Positions 10,271 through 17,563 of a stretch of 17,563 nt of DNA are shown here, piece after piece. How positions within the stretch are numbered: the stretch's first letter is position 1; each line of letters begins with the position of its first letter. The DNA comes from Trebonia sp. (GTDB lineage Bacteria; Actinomycetota; Actinomycetes; Streptosporangiales; Streptosporangiaceae). Made by a program: the position numbers and the translations under genes. The notes below the pieces were generated by a model that saw only the letters and a program-made list of their open reading frames with translations, did no database searches and was not told the origin of the DNA. The stretch spans positions 1-17,563 of the forward strand of contig JASHPP010000413.1 in NCBI GenBank assembly GCA_030038035.1, written 5' to 3'.

Positions 10271-12001
10271 TCAGCTCAACAGCAGGTAGGCGTGGACTCT
10301 GAGCTCGCGCTCAAGCGCCGACCTGCAGTCCGCTTCGTCCTGCGGCCCGGCACCTTCGAGCGCGGCTATCAGCGCCTCTAGGCGCCGCCTGTCCTCGTCT
10401 GTCACGAACGGGATCACCTTGTCCCTGGCCTTCTTGACCGCGCTCACCGAGGCGGCGCTCAGCGTCGATGGCGGCGAGCCGTCGGCGTGTCCGTTCGGCA
10501 TCGGTGCTGTCCCGCTCATTAGCTGGTCCACCTCACGGCGCAGGTGCGGCAACTGGGACCGGTCCTGGGCGGCGCCGAAGCTCAGCTCCTCCGCCATGAG
10601 GATCCGTCCGGACCGCTTGTCCTGAACGGTGACGTGCAAGATGCCGTCCACGTCGTACAGGTAGGTGATGTCGAAGGCAGAGTCTTGCTTGAGGCGCTTT
10701 TCCGGTAGCGTCACGGTCCAGTCCTTGAGGATCACGTTGTCCTCATGGCCGATCGGTTTTTCCGGATCACCCTCGATGACCTGGACCGCGACCTCCTCCT
10801 GGAAGTCGTTGGCCGGGGTGTAGCCGTCGGTCGCCCTGGCCGGGTACTTGGTGTTGCGGCCGATGAGCACAGAGAACTCCCCCTCCCGGGGAGCGTCGTC
10901 GTTGTGCACCACGGTGCCGAGCGCGTGCTCGGTGCCGACGAAGAACTGCAGATCGGTGATGATGCCCTGGAGGATGGCGTCGGCGATCGCGGCTCCCTCG
11001 GCGATCGCGGTCATCGGGTCGACCCTGGTGTCGGGCTCGACGCCCACGATATCCGCGACCATCCGCTGCACCGCGGGGATCTTCGAGCTGCCGCCGACCA
11101 TGACCAGGTGATCGATGCGCCCAGGGCTCTCCCGCAGGCAGGTCTCGACAGGCTCGCGGGTGCGCTCGATGAGCTGCCGCACGGCCTCCACGAACTGGCC
11201 GCGGGTGACCTCCATCGAGCCGCCCCCTGGCAGCGGCACGGGCGCCAGCTCAGCGGACGACAGCGCGATCTTGGCGCGCTCGAGGTTGACGCGGAACAGT
11301 CCCTCTTCGTGCGGGCGCCATGAGCCGGAGCCCGGGATTCGCGGCAGCAGTGTGTCCATGAACTTCTTGTCCAAGTCGATGCCGCCCAGGCGCTGGATGC
11401 CCTTGGACGACTGTTCGATGAAGATCCCGTCGATGGCCTCCAGAACGGTCACGTCCAGCGTGCCGCCGCCCCAGTCGAAGACGAGGATCCGCTGGTTCTG
11501 ACCGATCGCCCGGGCATGCGCCATCGCGGCGGCGGTGGGTTCGTTGATCAGCGCGCTCACCTCGATGCCGGCCAGGCCCGCGGTGAGCTTGGTCCGGTAG
11601 CGCGCCTTGCCCCTGCTGTTGGCCGGGATCGTGACGACCGCGCGGTCGAGCCGCTCGAGCAGCCCGCTGACCGCCGCCCGCTGCTGTATGTGCCGGAAGA
11701 ACGCTGCGGCCGCGGTCTCCACCTTGAGCTTGCGATCGCCGATGACCACCTCGTCCTCGGTGGCGAACAGCCGCTTGACCGCCTCGAGCTTGGCTCCCTC
11801 GCTCGTCTTCGCCAGCCAGCCGAACAGCGGCCGCTCAGCCCCGTCGAATCCGATCACCGAGGGCAGCACCTTGTCAAAGCCGGTCCCCTGCCACTCGCCA
11901 GGAAGCTGGTCGTCCAGGATGATCGCCTCGGTTCCCGCCGATGTAGCCCGCGCCAGCACGCTGTTGGTCGTTCCGAAGTCGATTCCGTACGCGACGCTCA
12001 C
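10271..12001 (-). CDS. Divergent Hsp70 (DnaK-like) chaperone
   Basis: 576 residues. The ATPase domain (1 to ~345) has all expected motifs: phosphate-1 GIDFGTTNS (6-14), NEPTAAAMAHA (153-163), phosphate-2 VFDWGGGTLDVTV (174-186), GGIDLDKK (206-213) and adenosine-site GGSSKIPAVQ (303-312). A hydrophobic linker-like segment near 350 leads to the beta substrate-binding domain, with VAVQVIEGD (404-412) and DVDGILHVTVQDKRSGR (450-466). The C-terminal lid is short (about 100 residues). Housekeeping DnaK is about 610-640 residues and has a longer lid, so this is a specialised paralogue. GTG 12001 overlaps the GrpE-like gene's stop by 4 nt (GTGA). Client specificity is unknown; genome context suggests the operon's own proteins or the toxin. 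Confidence 0.93.
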   Translation of the reverse strand: MSVAYGIDFGTTNSVLARATSAGTEAIILDDQLPGEWQGTGFDKVLPSVIGFDGAERPLFGWLAKTSEGAKLEAVKRLFATEDEVVIGDRKLKVETAAAAFFRHIQQRAAVSGLLERLDRAVVTIPANSRGKARYRTKLTAGLAGIEVSALINEPTAAAMAHARAIGQNQRILVFDWGGGTLDVTVLEAIDGIFIEQSSKGIQRLGGIDLDKKFMDTLLPRIPGSGSWRPHEEGLFRVNLERAKIALSSAELAPVPLPGGGSMEVTRGQFVEAVRQLIERTREPVETCLRESPGRIDHLVMVGGSSKIPAVQRMVADIVGVEPDTRVDPMTAIAEGAAIADAILQGIITDLQFFVGTEHALGTVVHNDDAPREGEFSVLIGRNTKYPARATDGYTPANDFQEEVAVQVIEGDPEKPIGHEDNVILKDWTVTLPEKRLKQDSAFDITYLYDVDGILHVTVQDKRSGRILMAEELSFGAAQDRSQLPHLRREVDQLMSGTAPMPNGHADGSPPSTLSAASVSAVKKARDKVIPFVTDEDRRRLEALIAALEGAGPQDEADCRSALERELRVHAYLLLS

Positions 12002-12501
12002 TGCGCTACCTCCCAGGGGGCCCGCCGCTCGTCTGGCATACCCGGCCGTTCGGCCGCGACGTCCGCCCGCCGGATGCTGCCGCGCCTGATGACCCGCCCG
12101 GTGACCGCGTCCATGTAGGCGGGCTCCAGGACCTCATAACGTCCGCCGAGGTCCTCCACCATTTCAAAGAGCAGGTCTCGCTGGGGATGGTCGGGATCGA
12201 CGATCCGCTGCAGCGAGGCCTGCTCTATCCAGCCGCGCACGACCTTGCCCACCGAGTCCGCGTCAGCCCCCGCGGTCAGCGCCGCGTCAAGCTGGACAAG
12301 CTGCGTGAGGTGCGCCATCCGCTCGGACACCGCGGTGACCACCTGCTTGCGCAATCCCTCGTAGGCCTCTGCCGCCACGTTCGTCGTCGGCTCCCGCACC
12401 ATGAGGATGACCTCCATCTTCTCCGCGCGACGGTCGAGCTGATCTATCTGGCCGGTGATCCGCTCGACCGCGGCACGCAGTTCCCGCCACCGCCTGGTCA
12501 T
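11998..12501 (-). CDS. GrpE-like nucleotide-exchange factor (divergent)
   Basis: 167 residues. The N-terminal ~35 residues form a likely coiled coil (WRELRAAVERITGQIDQLDRR), followed by helices (about 40-105) and a short beta-rich end, LGGRYEVLEPAYMDAVTGRVIRRGSIRR. That order and the final YEVLEPAY...GRVIRRG resemble GrpE, where a coiled-coil dimer and helical bundle precede a beta-wing that opens Hsp70. Overall identity to housekeeping GrpE looks low, so the call leans on architecture and on the Hsp70 gene right after it (4-nt overlap). ATG 12501 has AGGAGG (complement of 12511-12516) 9 nt upstream; a TTG at 12504 is also possible. Alternative: a coiled-coil adaptor unrelated to GrpE. Confidence 0.6.
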   Translation of the reverse strand: MTRRWRELRAAVERITGQIDQLDRRAEKMEVILMVREPTTNVAAEAYEGLRKQVVTAVSERMAHLTQLVQLDAALTAGADADSVGKVVRGWIEQASLQRIVDPDHPQRDLLFEMVEDLGGRYEVLEPAYMDAVTGRVIRRGSIRRADVAAERPGMPDERRAPWEVAQ

Positions 12502-12529
12502 CAAGGGTTTCCTCCTCGGTTCTCGTGTG

Positions 12530-12916
12530 TCAGGGCGGTGGCAGCGCGATCCTCGCCGCGCGCACCGTCACTAGGTGGCGGAGGTACTCGCGTGCCGCCG
12601 CGTGCCGCAGCGTCTCAAGCGCCGCGTCCCGGTCCCCGCCGGCCGGGGCCAGCCGTTCCGGCGGCGGGTGCAGCACGCCCTTTCCCTCCCCCTGGAACGC
12701 CTCCGGATCGGCCGGGATCCGGTATATCTCCATGGCGGTAGCCGGCTCGCTTATCGACACGTCGATCCGCTGGAGCGCCCATGTCAGGTCCGTCATCAGG
12801 TCGAGGTCCGCGCCATCGCGGCTGAGCGCGCGCGCCTTCCTCGCGAACGCGGCGTTCGCTTCCGCCCGAGAGGCCCCGAACGGAATGCCCAGGATCACGT
12901 AGGGATTGCGGTCCAT
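12530..12916 (-). CDS. J-domain-like protein lacking the HPD motif
   Basis: 128 residues from ATG 12916, which follows GAGGTGA at a suitable distance; that site overlaps the upstream gene's stop. The N-terminus DRNPYVILGIPFGASRAEANAAFARKARAL reproduces helices I and II of a DnaJ J domain (compare YxVLGV...ASxxEIKKAYRxLAxxxHPD). However, where HPD should follow there is SRDGADLDLMTDL. HPD is essential for stimulating Hsp70 ATPase in canonical J proteins, so this one either lost that activity or contacts its Hsp70 differently. The remaining ~75 residues contain a Pro-rich loop and a helical end (AALETLRHAAAREYLRHLVT). It lies just before the GrpE-like and Hsp70 genes, completing a triad. In-frame extension to 12970 would overlap the previous gene and is not favoured. 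Confidence 0.7.
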   Translation of the reverse strand: MDRNPYVILGIPFGASRAEANAAFARKARALSRDGADLDLMTDLTWALQRIDVSISEPATAMEIYRIPADPEAFQGEGKGVLHPPPERLAPAGGDRDAALETLRHAAAREYLRHLVTVRAARIALPPP

Positions 12917-12926
12917 GACGGTCACC

Positions 12927-15620
12927 TCACAGGCTTGGCCGTAGCCGGGCGATTTCCGCTGACCAGTCACTGACCATGCTGGACAGCAGGGGCTGGAATT
13001 CCTTGCCGGCGTCGTTGAGCGGCAGTTCGCCGATCAGGTTCAGGTAGGTACGCAGCCTCCTGACCAGGGGATCGAGCTCGTCGTCCATGATGTCGCGCTT
13101 CATCCGCGCGATCGCGTACTGATTCTGGTAGTCGACCCGCGCGCGCTGCACCAGCGCGTTGAACCGCTCCGTGGCGTTGTCCCATTCGCGGATCATGGAC
13201 AGGGCCACCGCGCGGGCCGTGATCACGACGCACTTGGTGAGCTCGTTCCGCACGAACTCCTGCTCGGCTTCGGTCAGCTCGGACTGCCGCTGCGTATACA
13301 GCCGCACGGTGTCGAACAGCATCCGCTGCTCGTAGTCGCGCGACACGCATCCGTCGTGCTCGGACAGGTAGACAGCGGTGTGCGTGGCCGCCTGCGCCGC
13401 AAACACGAGCTGGTAGGGCAATTCGAGCACCCCAGCCGACAGCAGTGCCTCGATCGTCGGTACCAGGCCCAGTGCCTCACCGAAGTCGGTATGCACGGCA
13501 TCGTCGAGCAGCTTGACGAACCGGTACAGCTCCTGCCGCGCCCAGACGGGCGGGGAGGGCCGCCCGGCGAGGACGCCGAGCAGCTTCGCCACGTCGGAAA
13601 GGTCCTCTTTGTAACCGTCGGTTCTGGCCCGGGCCCAGGTGCGCCGGTACCGCGCCGCATCGACTTGTCCAGATCCCTCAGAACGGACGATGGCGTCTCC
13701 CGCCAGCCAGGCCGTGTCCTGGATGCAGGCCAGCCGCAGCAGCTTGCGGTGAAACTCGTCGGGTTGGGGAAGTGCCAGCGCCTCACGGACCAGCGACCGG
13801 AGTGCTTCCGGGTACTGCGGCGACTCGGCGTCCTGCATCCACAGGTCGACCGCTCGCTGGAAGGCGCCAGAGCGCACCGCCTGGTCCTGCTCAGAGCGGG
13901 TAATCCGAGCCAGGTAGGGCAGCGCGGCCACCGATCCCAGGCTGGCCGCGACCACGCTCGCGTTGACCAGCAGGCCGGTCGTGTACCTGCCGCCAAGCGC
14001 CTCGTCCAGCGTCTGCAGCGCGCTCATCGGCTGCCCCTGCTGGAACTGGCCGTACGCGACCATGTTCAGTGCCTCATCGCTGGTCACCTCGAGCGCGGTG
14101 CGAGCTGCCAGAGCCTGTCCCGCGGTGATCGCCTCGGCCCAGCGGGATTCGAACAGCAGGCACTGGATCCCGCACAGGTCCAGCCAGTCGGCAAAGCGCT
14201 GGTAACGTCCGGCCAGTTCGCCGGGGAGCCGCAGCGACCCCTGTATGGCACTGCGCCACAGCAACGGCCAGCAGGTCGGGTCGGCGGCCAGGTCTGCGGG
14301 CAGCACAACCTCTTGTCCGGACTGGACCGCGGCTCGCACCGCGGCTAGCTGGCTCAGCACGGCCCGCGCCGCCGGGCGCAGTCCTTCCAGGCCGGCCTGA
14401 CCGACGCCGGACCGCCATGCGGCGAGTGCGCCGTAGTGCCGCACGGCGTCGTCGTCGGCGGGGAGCGCGGCCAGCTCGGCGGAGTTCCCGGCCAGGTAGT
14501 AACGGCGCGCGAGCTCGGCGGTGAACCGGGCCTCGTTGAGGTCGGCCGCGCTCGCCTCGCCCGGGATGAGGCGGCAGCGCAGGTAGGCCGCGTTCGCCGC
14601 GTTCCATCCTGGCTGGCTGGCCAGCTCAGGCGATATCGCGCCCCGCTCGATCATGTCGTCGAGCAGCATGGTCGGCACCAGTCGCAGCACATCCACCTTG
14701 GCGGCGCAGTCCGCGCCGGCGCTCACCCGGAGGTAGGTGTCGAGCGTCCAGGCGGTAGGCATGCTGTCCGGGAACGGCGTCGCCGGAGGCCGCAGGTCCG
14801 CGATCGCGCTCGCCCACCCGGCCAGCGACCCGCCGGCGCCCTCCACCGCGAGCGCGAACGGCAGCAGCGGCGCGATCGGGTCAGCGGTACCCGGCGCGGC
14901 GAGGGCGGCGTGCAGCGCCTGGGCGTCCAGGTCCGCCGCCGCGAACGGCGCGAGCTGAGCGGCGGCCCGGATGCCCAGTGGCCCGTCCCGCAGCAGGTCA
15001 GCCACCCGGCTGAGCAGGAATCGCACACGGAGCGGGTAGCCCTGCGCCGGCAGCCGCTCCAGCCAGCCCAGGAGGGCGGGGGTGTCGCCCGCGGCCGCCG
15101 CGGCGCGCGCCTGGTACCAGCATGTCTCCTGCGCCGGCAGGCCCAGGCTGGCCAGCATCTCATGGCCGCCGAGCGCCAGGGCGTCGAGGGCAGCGGCACG
15201 GCGGGCGCCCATGCTCACCATGGCGTGCTGGAGTGCCGCGGTGGCGACCGCCTCCGGGTTCCACTTGGCCCGCAGCACCTCGCCCTGCTGTGCCCGCAGC
15301 GCCTTCCACAGCCGTCCGGCGGCTCCGCAAACCGCAGGACCCGGGACGTCGACGGCGCTCGCGGCGTCGAAATCGGCCAGCGGCATCTCGGCGGTTTCGT
15401 CGCCCTTCACCAGGATCCGGACGCCGTCGGCGGACTCCTGTAGCGCGACCCCGTTGCGGTGCCCCAGCCGTCCCTTGACGGCGACAACCCGGCCGATCCT
15501 GGTCGGCCCCAGGTACGGCGGCTCAAGCGGCGTCCCGCACCGCCCGCAACAGTTGTCGCCGCGCTCGGCCCGCGCGCCGCAGGCACGGCACCAGGCCGTT
15601 GCCGCGGTCATGGTGGACAT
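12927..15620 (-). CDS. Zinc-ribbon protein with large helical-repeat region
   Basis: 897 residues. It begins with a treble-type zinc ribbon (CRACG with Cys11/Cys14, then CGRCG with Cys25/Cys28). A small beta-rich segment follows (about 36-90, RIGRVVAVKGRLGHRNGVALQ), then some 800 residues of Ala/Leu-rich helices that look like degenerate TPR or solenoid repeats, with a more charged end (ERMLFDTVRLYTQRQSELTEAEQEF). No ATPase or catalytic motif is visible. The likely role is scaffold or sensor. ATG 15620 is preceded by GGGAGG (complement of 15626-15631) at 5 nt; the frame extends to 15713, but the extra residues are low-complexity. A gap of about 108 nt separates it from the vWA gene, and only 10 nt from the J-like gene. 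Function unknown. Confidence 0.82.
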   Translation of the reverse strand: MSTMTAATAWCRACGARAERGDNCCGRCGTPLEPPYLGPTRIGRVVAVKGRLGHRNGVALQESADGVRILVKGDETAEMPLADFDAASAVDVPGPAVCGAAGRLWKALRAQQGEVLRAKWNPEAVATAALQHAMVSMGARRAAALDALALGGHEMLASLGLPAQETCWYQARAAAAAGDTPALLGWLERLPAQGYPLRVRFLLSRVADLLRDGPLGIRAAAQLAPFAAADLDAQALHAALAAPGTADPIAPLLPFALAVEGAGGSLAGWASAIADLRPPATPFPDSMPTAWTLDTYLRVSAGADCAAKVDVLRLVPTMLLDDMIERGAISPELASQPGWNAANAAYLRCRLIPGEASAADLNEARFTAELARRYYLAGNSAELAALPADDDAVRHYGALAAWRSGVGQAGLEGLRPAARAVLSQLAAVRAAVQSGQEVVLPADLAADPTCWPLLWRSAIQGSLRLPGELAGRYQRFADWLDLCGIQCLLFESRWAEAITAGQALAARTALEVTSDEALNMVAYGQFQQGQPMSALQTLDEALGGRYTTGLLVNASVVAASLGSVAALPYLARITRSEQDQAVRSGAFQRAVDLWMQDAESPQYPEALRSLVREALALPQPDEFHRKLLRLACIQDTAWLAGDAIVRSEGSGQVDAARYRRTWARARTDGYKEDLSDVAKLLGVLAGRPSPPVWARQELYRFVKLLDDAVHTDFGEALGLVPTIEALLSAGVLELPYQLVFAAQAATHTAVYLSEHDGCVSRDYEQRMLFDTVRLYTQRQSELTEAEQEFVRNELTKCVVITARAVALSMIREWDNATERFNALVQRARVDYQNQYAIARMKRDIMDDELDPLVRRLRTYLNLIGELPLNDAGKEFQPLLSSMVSDWSAEIARLRPSL

Positions 15621-15635
15621 CCCCGCCTCCCGTCC

Positions 15636-15650
15636 CCGACCATCGGTCGG
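15636..15650. repeat. 15-bp palindrome before the zinc-ribbon gene
   Basis: CCGACC-ATC-GGTCGG lies in the only sizeable gap of the operon (15621-15728), 16 nt upstream of the ATG at 15620. It could be an operator for an internal promoter or a small hairpin near the ribosome-binding site. There is no T-tract, so it is not a classical terminator. Confidence 0.4.
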
Positions 15651-15728
15651 CAACGTCCCATCTACGCGTATATCTGACGGACACGGGCGCCCCGCCCGGG
15701 ACCGGCGACCCACAGCGGCGGCCTGGCG

Positions 15729-16352
15729 TCAGCTGCCTGATAGGCCGGCGAGGAGGCGGGCGAAGATCGCGACAACATAGCCGGCGAGGTCTCCTGTGCC
15801 GGCAGCCAGCGGCTCGAACGTCATGCGCAGCCCGGCGACCGCGAGCGGGTCGGTGTCCCGCGGTGCCGCGAACACCGGGACCGGGCCTGCGGGGCCGCCA
15901 TCGGCCGCCGCGCGCGCGGCGGTGTCCAGCGCGTCATCGAGCGCCGACCTGGCGTCGAGCAGGTCGGCGGCCGGGTCCGTTGGCAGGCCGTCGGCCAGCA
16001 CCAGCACCGCCGGGGGCAGGCAGCGGACGCCATCCGCGGTGAGCCGCGACGCGTCGTGCCTGACGGAGTCCGCGAGCAGCCGCAGCCCCGCCGCCAGCGA
16101 GGACATCCCGGCGGGCGTTACCGCCGGGATCAGCTCGATGTCCGCGGGCTCCGTCAGCCACACCAGCGTGTCCGCTCGCGTGCCGTACGCTAGGACCGAC
16201 ATCTGCAGTCCCGGATGGCCGGCGGCCGCGTCGATGAGCTGCGGCAGCGCCCGCTGGCTGGCGGTCGCGAACCCGCCCCGCAGGGTCGAGCCCGACGCGT
16301 CGATCACGACGTACACCGGCCGCACCGCGCCGTCGGCCGGGTGCGCGCTCAT
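15729..16352 (-). CDS. vWA-domain protein (TerY/YegL-like)
   Basis: 207 residues, almost exactly one von Willebrand A domain. A metal-ion-dependent adhesion site is visible: DASGS (Asp18, Ser20, Ser22) after the strand PVYVVI, GMSSLAAGL (Ser84 in the usual Thr position), and VLADGLPTD with Asp121. No signal peptide or membrane anchor, so it is cytoplasmic, as in TerY-type proteins that act in stress and conflict operons, often with chaperones or ATPases. ATG 16352 overlaps the stop of the upstream propeller-like gene by 4 nt (ATGA). A longer frame reaching 16700 lies over that gene and is rejected. The family call is good; the partner bound through its metal site is unknown, the other operon proteins being the obvious candidates. 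Confidence 0.88.
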   Translation of the reverse strand: MSAHPADGAVRPVYVVIDASGSTLRGGFATASQRALPQLIDAAAGHPGLQMSVLAYGTRADTLVWLTEPADIELIPAVTPAGMSSLAAGLRLLADSVRHDASRLTADGVRCLPPAVLVLADGLPTDPAADLLDARSALDDALDTAARAAADGGPAGPVPVFAAPRDTDPLAVAGLRMTFEPLAAGTGDLAGYVVAIFARLLAGLSGS

Positions 16353-17563
16353 TCCCCGGTCCAGACGGGGACCGGGGTCCCGCACTCGACGATGCCGTCG
16401 GCCAGGGTGACGGGCATCGCCCAGACACTGCCATTGCCCGCGAGCGCGAGCCAGCCGGGATCTTCTGGCCGCTCCCGCGGCCCGTCCGCGGCCAGCACAC
16501 GGGCCGGCGGCTGGTGCCGGATCTGCTGAGGCCGGTCGACACTGTGCCACTGCGTCCGTCCGTCCGCCGCCGCGCGCACGTCCACGCTGAGCAGTTGGCC
16601 TCCCGCGGTGGCCGCGATCGCGAACGGCGCCGTGCGCAGGCAGGCGACGGCCGCCGCGACCGGGACGGCCGGCGGGTTCAGGTCGAACCAGCCGCCGCAC
16701 TCGTTCACGGTCAGGTCCCAGCGCGCGGCAAGCAGCCGCCCCCGGTCGGTGCGGCAGAGCAGCCAGCCGGTACGGCTGGTCTGGCGGCAGCAGTCGAGGC
16801 CCGCGAGCTTCTCGCCGTCATCGCGGGCCCACGGGACCGGGACGGCGCCCTGAACAGTTCCCCAGGCCCGTTCCTCGGCCAGCGCTAGGTTCATGCGATC
16901 GGACGTCCACAGCACGCAGAGCCCGCCGTCCGGATGTCCGAAGGCCACGACCGGATAGCGCGCCTGTCCATCCGCGGGTGGGATGGCGAGCAGGCGGGGA
17001 TCGCCGAGGCCGGGCCGGGCCCCGTGCAGGCGGAGCGCGCGGCCGCGGACGCCGTCGTGGTCGGTCCAGACCACGAAGCCGGGCGCGGGCTCAAGCGCGA
17101 GCGCGACGTCGCGGGACAGCGGCGCTCGCACCGTGGCCACCCGCCGCCAGCGACCGCGGGCGGGCGCCTGGACGCCGTCGATCACGAACACGCCGCTCGC
17201 GGTGACCGCTGCGAGCACTGGCCCGCCGTCAGGCCGGACGGTGACGCGCAGCGTGGTCGGCGGCCCGGGCTCCTCGGACGGCCCGCGTGGCTCGCTGTCA
17301 GGCTCGTCGTCTGCCGCCGCGGCCAAACCCAGTTCGCCGTCGGGAAGATCTCGGTTCAGTGCCAGCGCCCACGCGGATACCGCCCAGCTCGCGGCCTCGG
17401 TCCGGCACGCGCACAGGTCACAGAGCCGGGCATGCGCCTCGGCCGCCTCGCCCCGCTCGATCAGGGTCGGCAGCCCGGCCGCCGCGCCGAGCGCGAGCAG
17501 CCAGCCGCCCCGCTCGTCGGTCGGCGCGAGGTCGGCAAGCGCCCGGCGCAGCCGGTCCGGCTC
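16349..17563 (-). CDS. Beta-propeller-like protein, C-terminal 404 residues (5' end outside window)
   Basis: The frame is open to the right edge without a stop, so the gene starts outside the window; the TTG at 17326 is internal. The first visible ~75 residues are helical (GGWLLALGAAAGLPTLIERG, then LCDLCACRTEAASWAVSAWAL). An acidic linker (ADDEPDSEPRGPSEEPG) leads to about 300 residues rich in strands, Trp and Gly. Recurring blade-like phrases are VLAAVTASGVFVIDG, GFVVWTDHDGVRGRALRL, GGLCVLWTSDRMNLAL and GWLALAGNGSVWAMPV, as in beta-propellers. No WD40 or kelch consensus is clear. It is the first visible gene of the operon and overlaps the vWA gene by 4 nt, which argues that the two proteins act together, perhaps as sensor and adaptor. 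Confidence 0.7.
   Translation of the reverse strand, partial: EPDRLRRALADLAPTDERGGWLLALGAAAGLPTLIERGEAAEAHARLCDLCACRTEAASWAVSAWALALNRDLPDGELGLAAAADDEPDSEPRGPSEEPGPPTTLRVTVRPDGGPVLAAVTASGVFVIDGVQAPARGRWRRVATVRAPLSRDVALALEPAPGFVVWTDHDGVRGRALRLHGARPGLGDPRLLAIPPADGQARYPVVAFGHPDGGLCVLWTSDRMNLALAEERAWGTVQGAVPVPWARDDGEKLAGLDCCRQTSRTGWLLCRTDRGRLLAARWDLTVNECGGWFDLNPPAVPVAAAVACLRTAPFAIAATAGGQLLSVDVRAAADGRTQWHSVDRPQQIRHQPPARVLAADGPRERPEDPGWLALAGNGSVWAMPVTLADGIVECGTPVPVWTGE

Noticed and set aside
10271..12001. Hsp70 as the housekeeping DnaK
   Set aside because: It is short, has a reduced lid, and its neighbours are a divergent GrpE-like and an HPD-less J-like protein with vWA and toxin genes, not the usual dnaK-grpE-dnaJ-hspR operon.
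13356..14348. 330-residue plus-strand frame over the zinc-ribbon gene
   Set aside because: Antisense shadow within a well-supported operon gene; no recognisable motif.
14436..15443. 335-residue plus-strand frame over the zinc-ribbon gene
   Set aside because: Same reason: Arg/Gly-rich antisense shadow.
15729..16700. Extended 323-residue start for the vWA gene
   Set aside because: The extension overlaps the upstream gene, is Arg/Gly-rich, and ATG 16352 sits in a classic ATGA overlap immediately before the vWA domain.

Overview
The window is very GC-rich, uses GTG starts freely, has tightly packed genes and a likely leaderless promoter. With a class II (plant-type) DAHP synthase and DHA2/TetR pairs, this points to an actinomycete chromosome; I cannot name the genus.

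Left part (1-5935) is ordinary accessory and housekeeping content. It holds the 3' end of a class II DAHP synthase, a small two-helix membrane protein converging on it, and a gene-free stretch of about 670 bp. These are followed by a YciI-DUF985 cupin fusion, a TetR regulator coupled to a DHA2-family drug exporter, and an unrecognised 216-residue protein. The exporter frame lacks a stop after its last membrane helix. It runs through a 21-bp tandem repeat and then antisense through the C-terminal remnant of an FMN-dependent monooxygenase (NtaA/SnaA type).

Middle part (5957-9407) is a divergent pair: a protein with a weak resemblance to sigma-70 region 2 (minus) and a 736-residue helical protein of unknown function (plus). 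They share a short, AT-rich intergenic region with two good palindromes and a plausible leaderless promoter.

Right part (9398-17563) is the most interesting region: one minus-strand operon of eight visible genes with tiny gaps or 4-nt overlaps. In transcription order it encodes a helical/beta-propeller-like protein (5' end outside the window), a vWA (MIDAS) protein, an 897-residue zinc-ribbon helical-repeat protein, a J-domain-like protein without HPD, a GrpE-like protein, a divergent Hsp70, an RNase A-like toxin domain (CdiA-CT type) and an 89-residue putative immunity protein. This looks like a dedicated Hsp70/J/GrpE chaperone triad with vWA and repeat-protein sensors or scaffolds, carrying a toxin-immunity pair as its last two cistrons. 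My working inference is a chaperone-controlled conflict or stress-response system; the convergent 736-residue gene and the sigma-like gene may belong to it. Family calls rest on motifs read by eye; no database search was possible.
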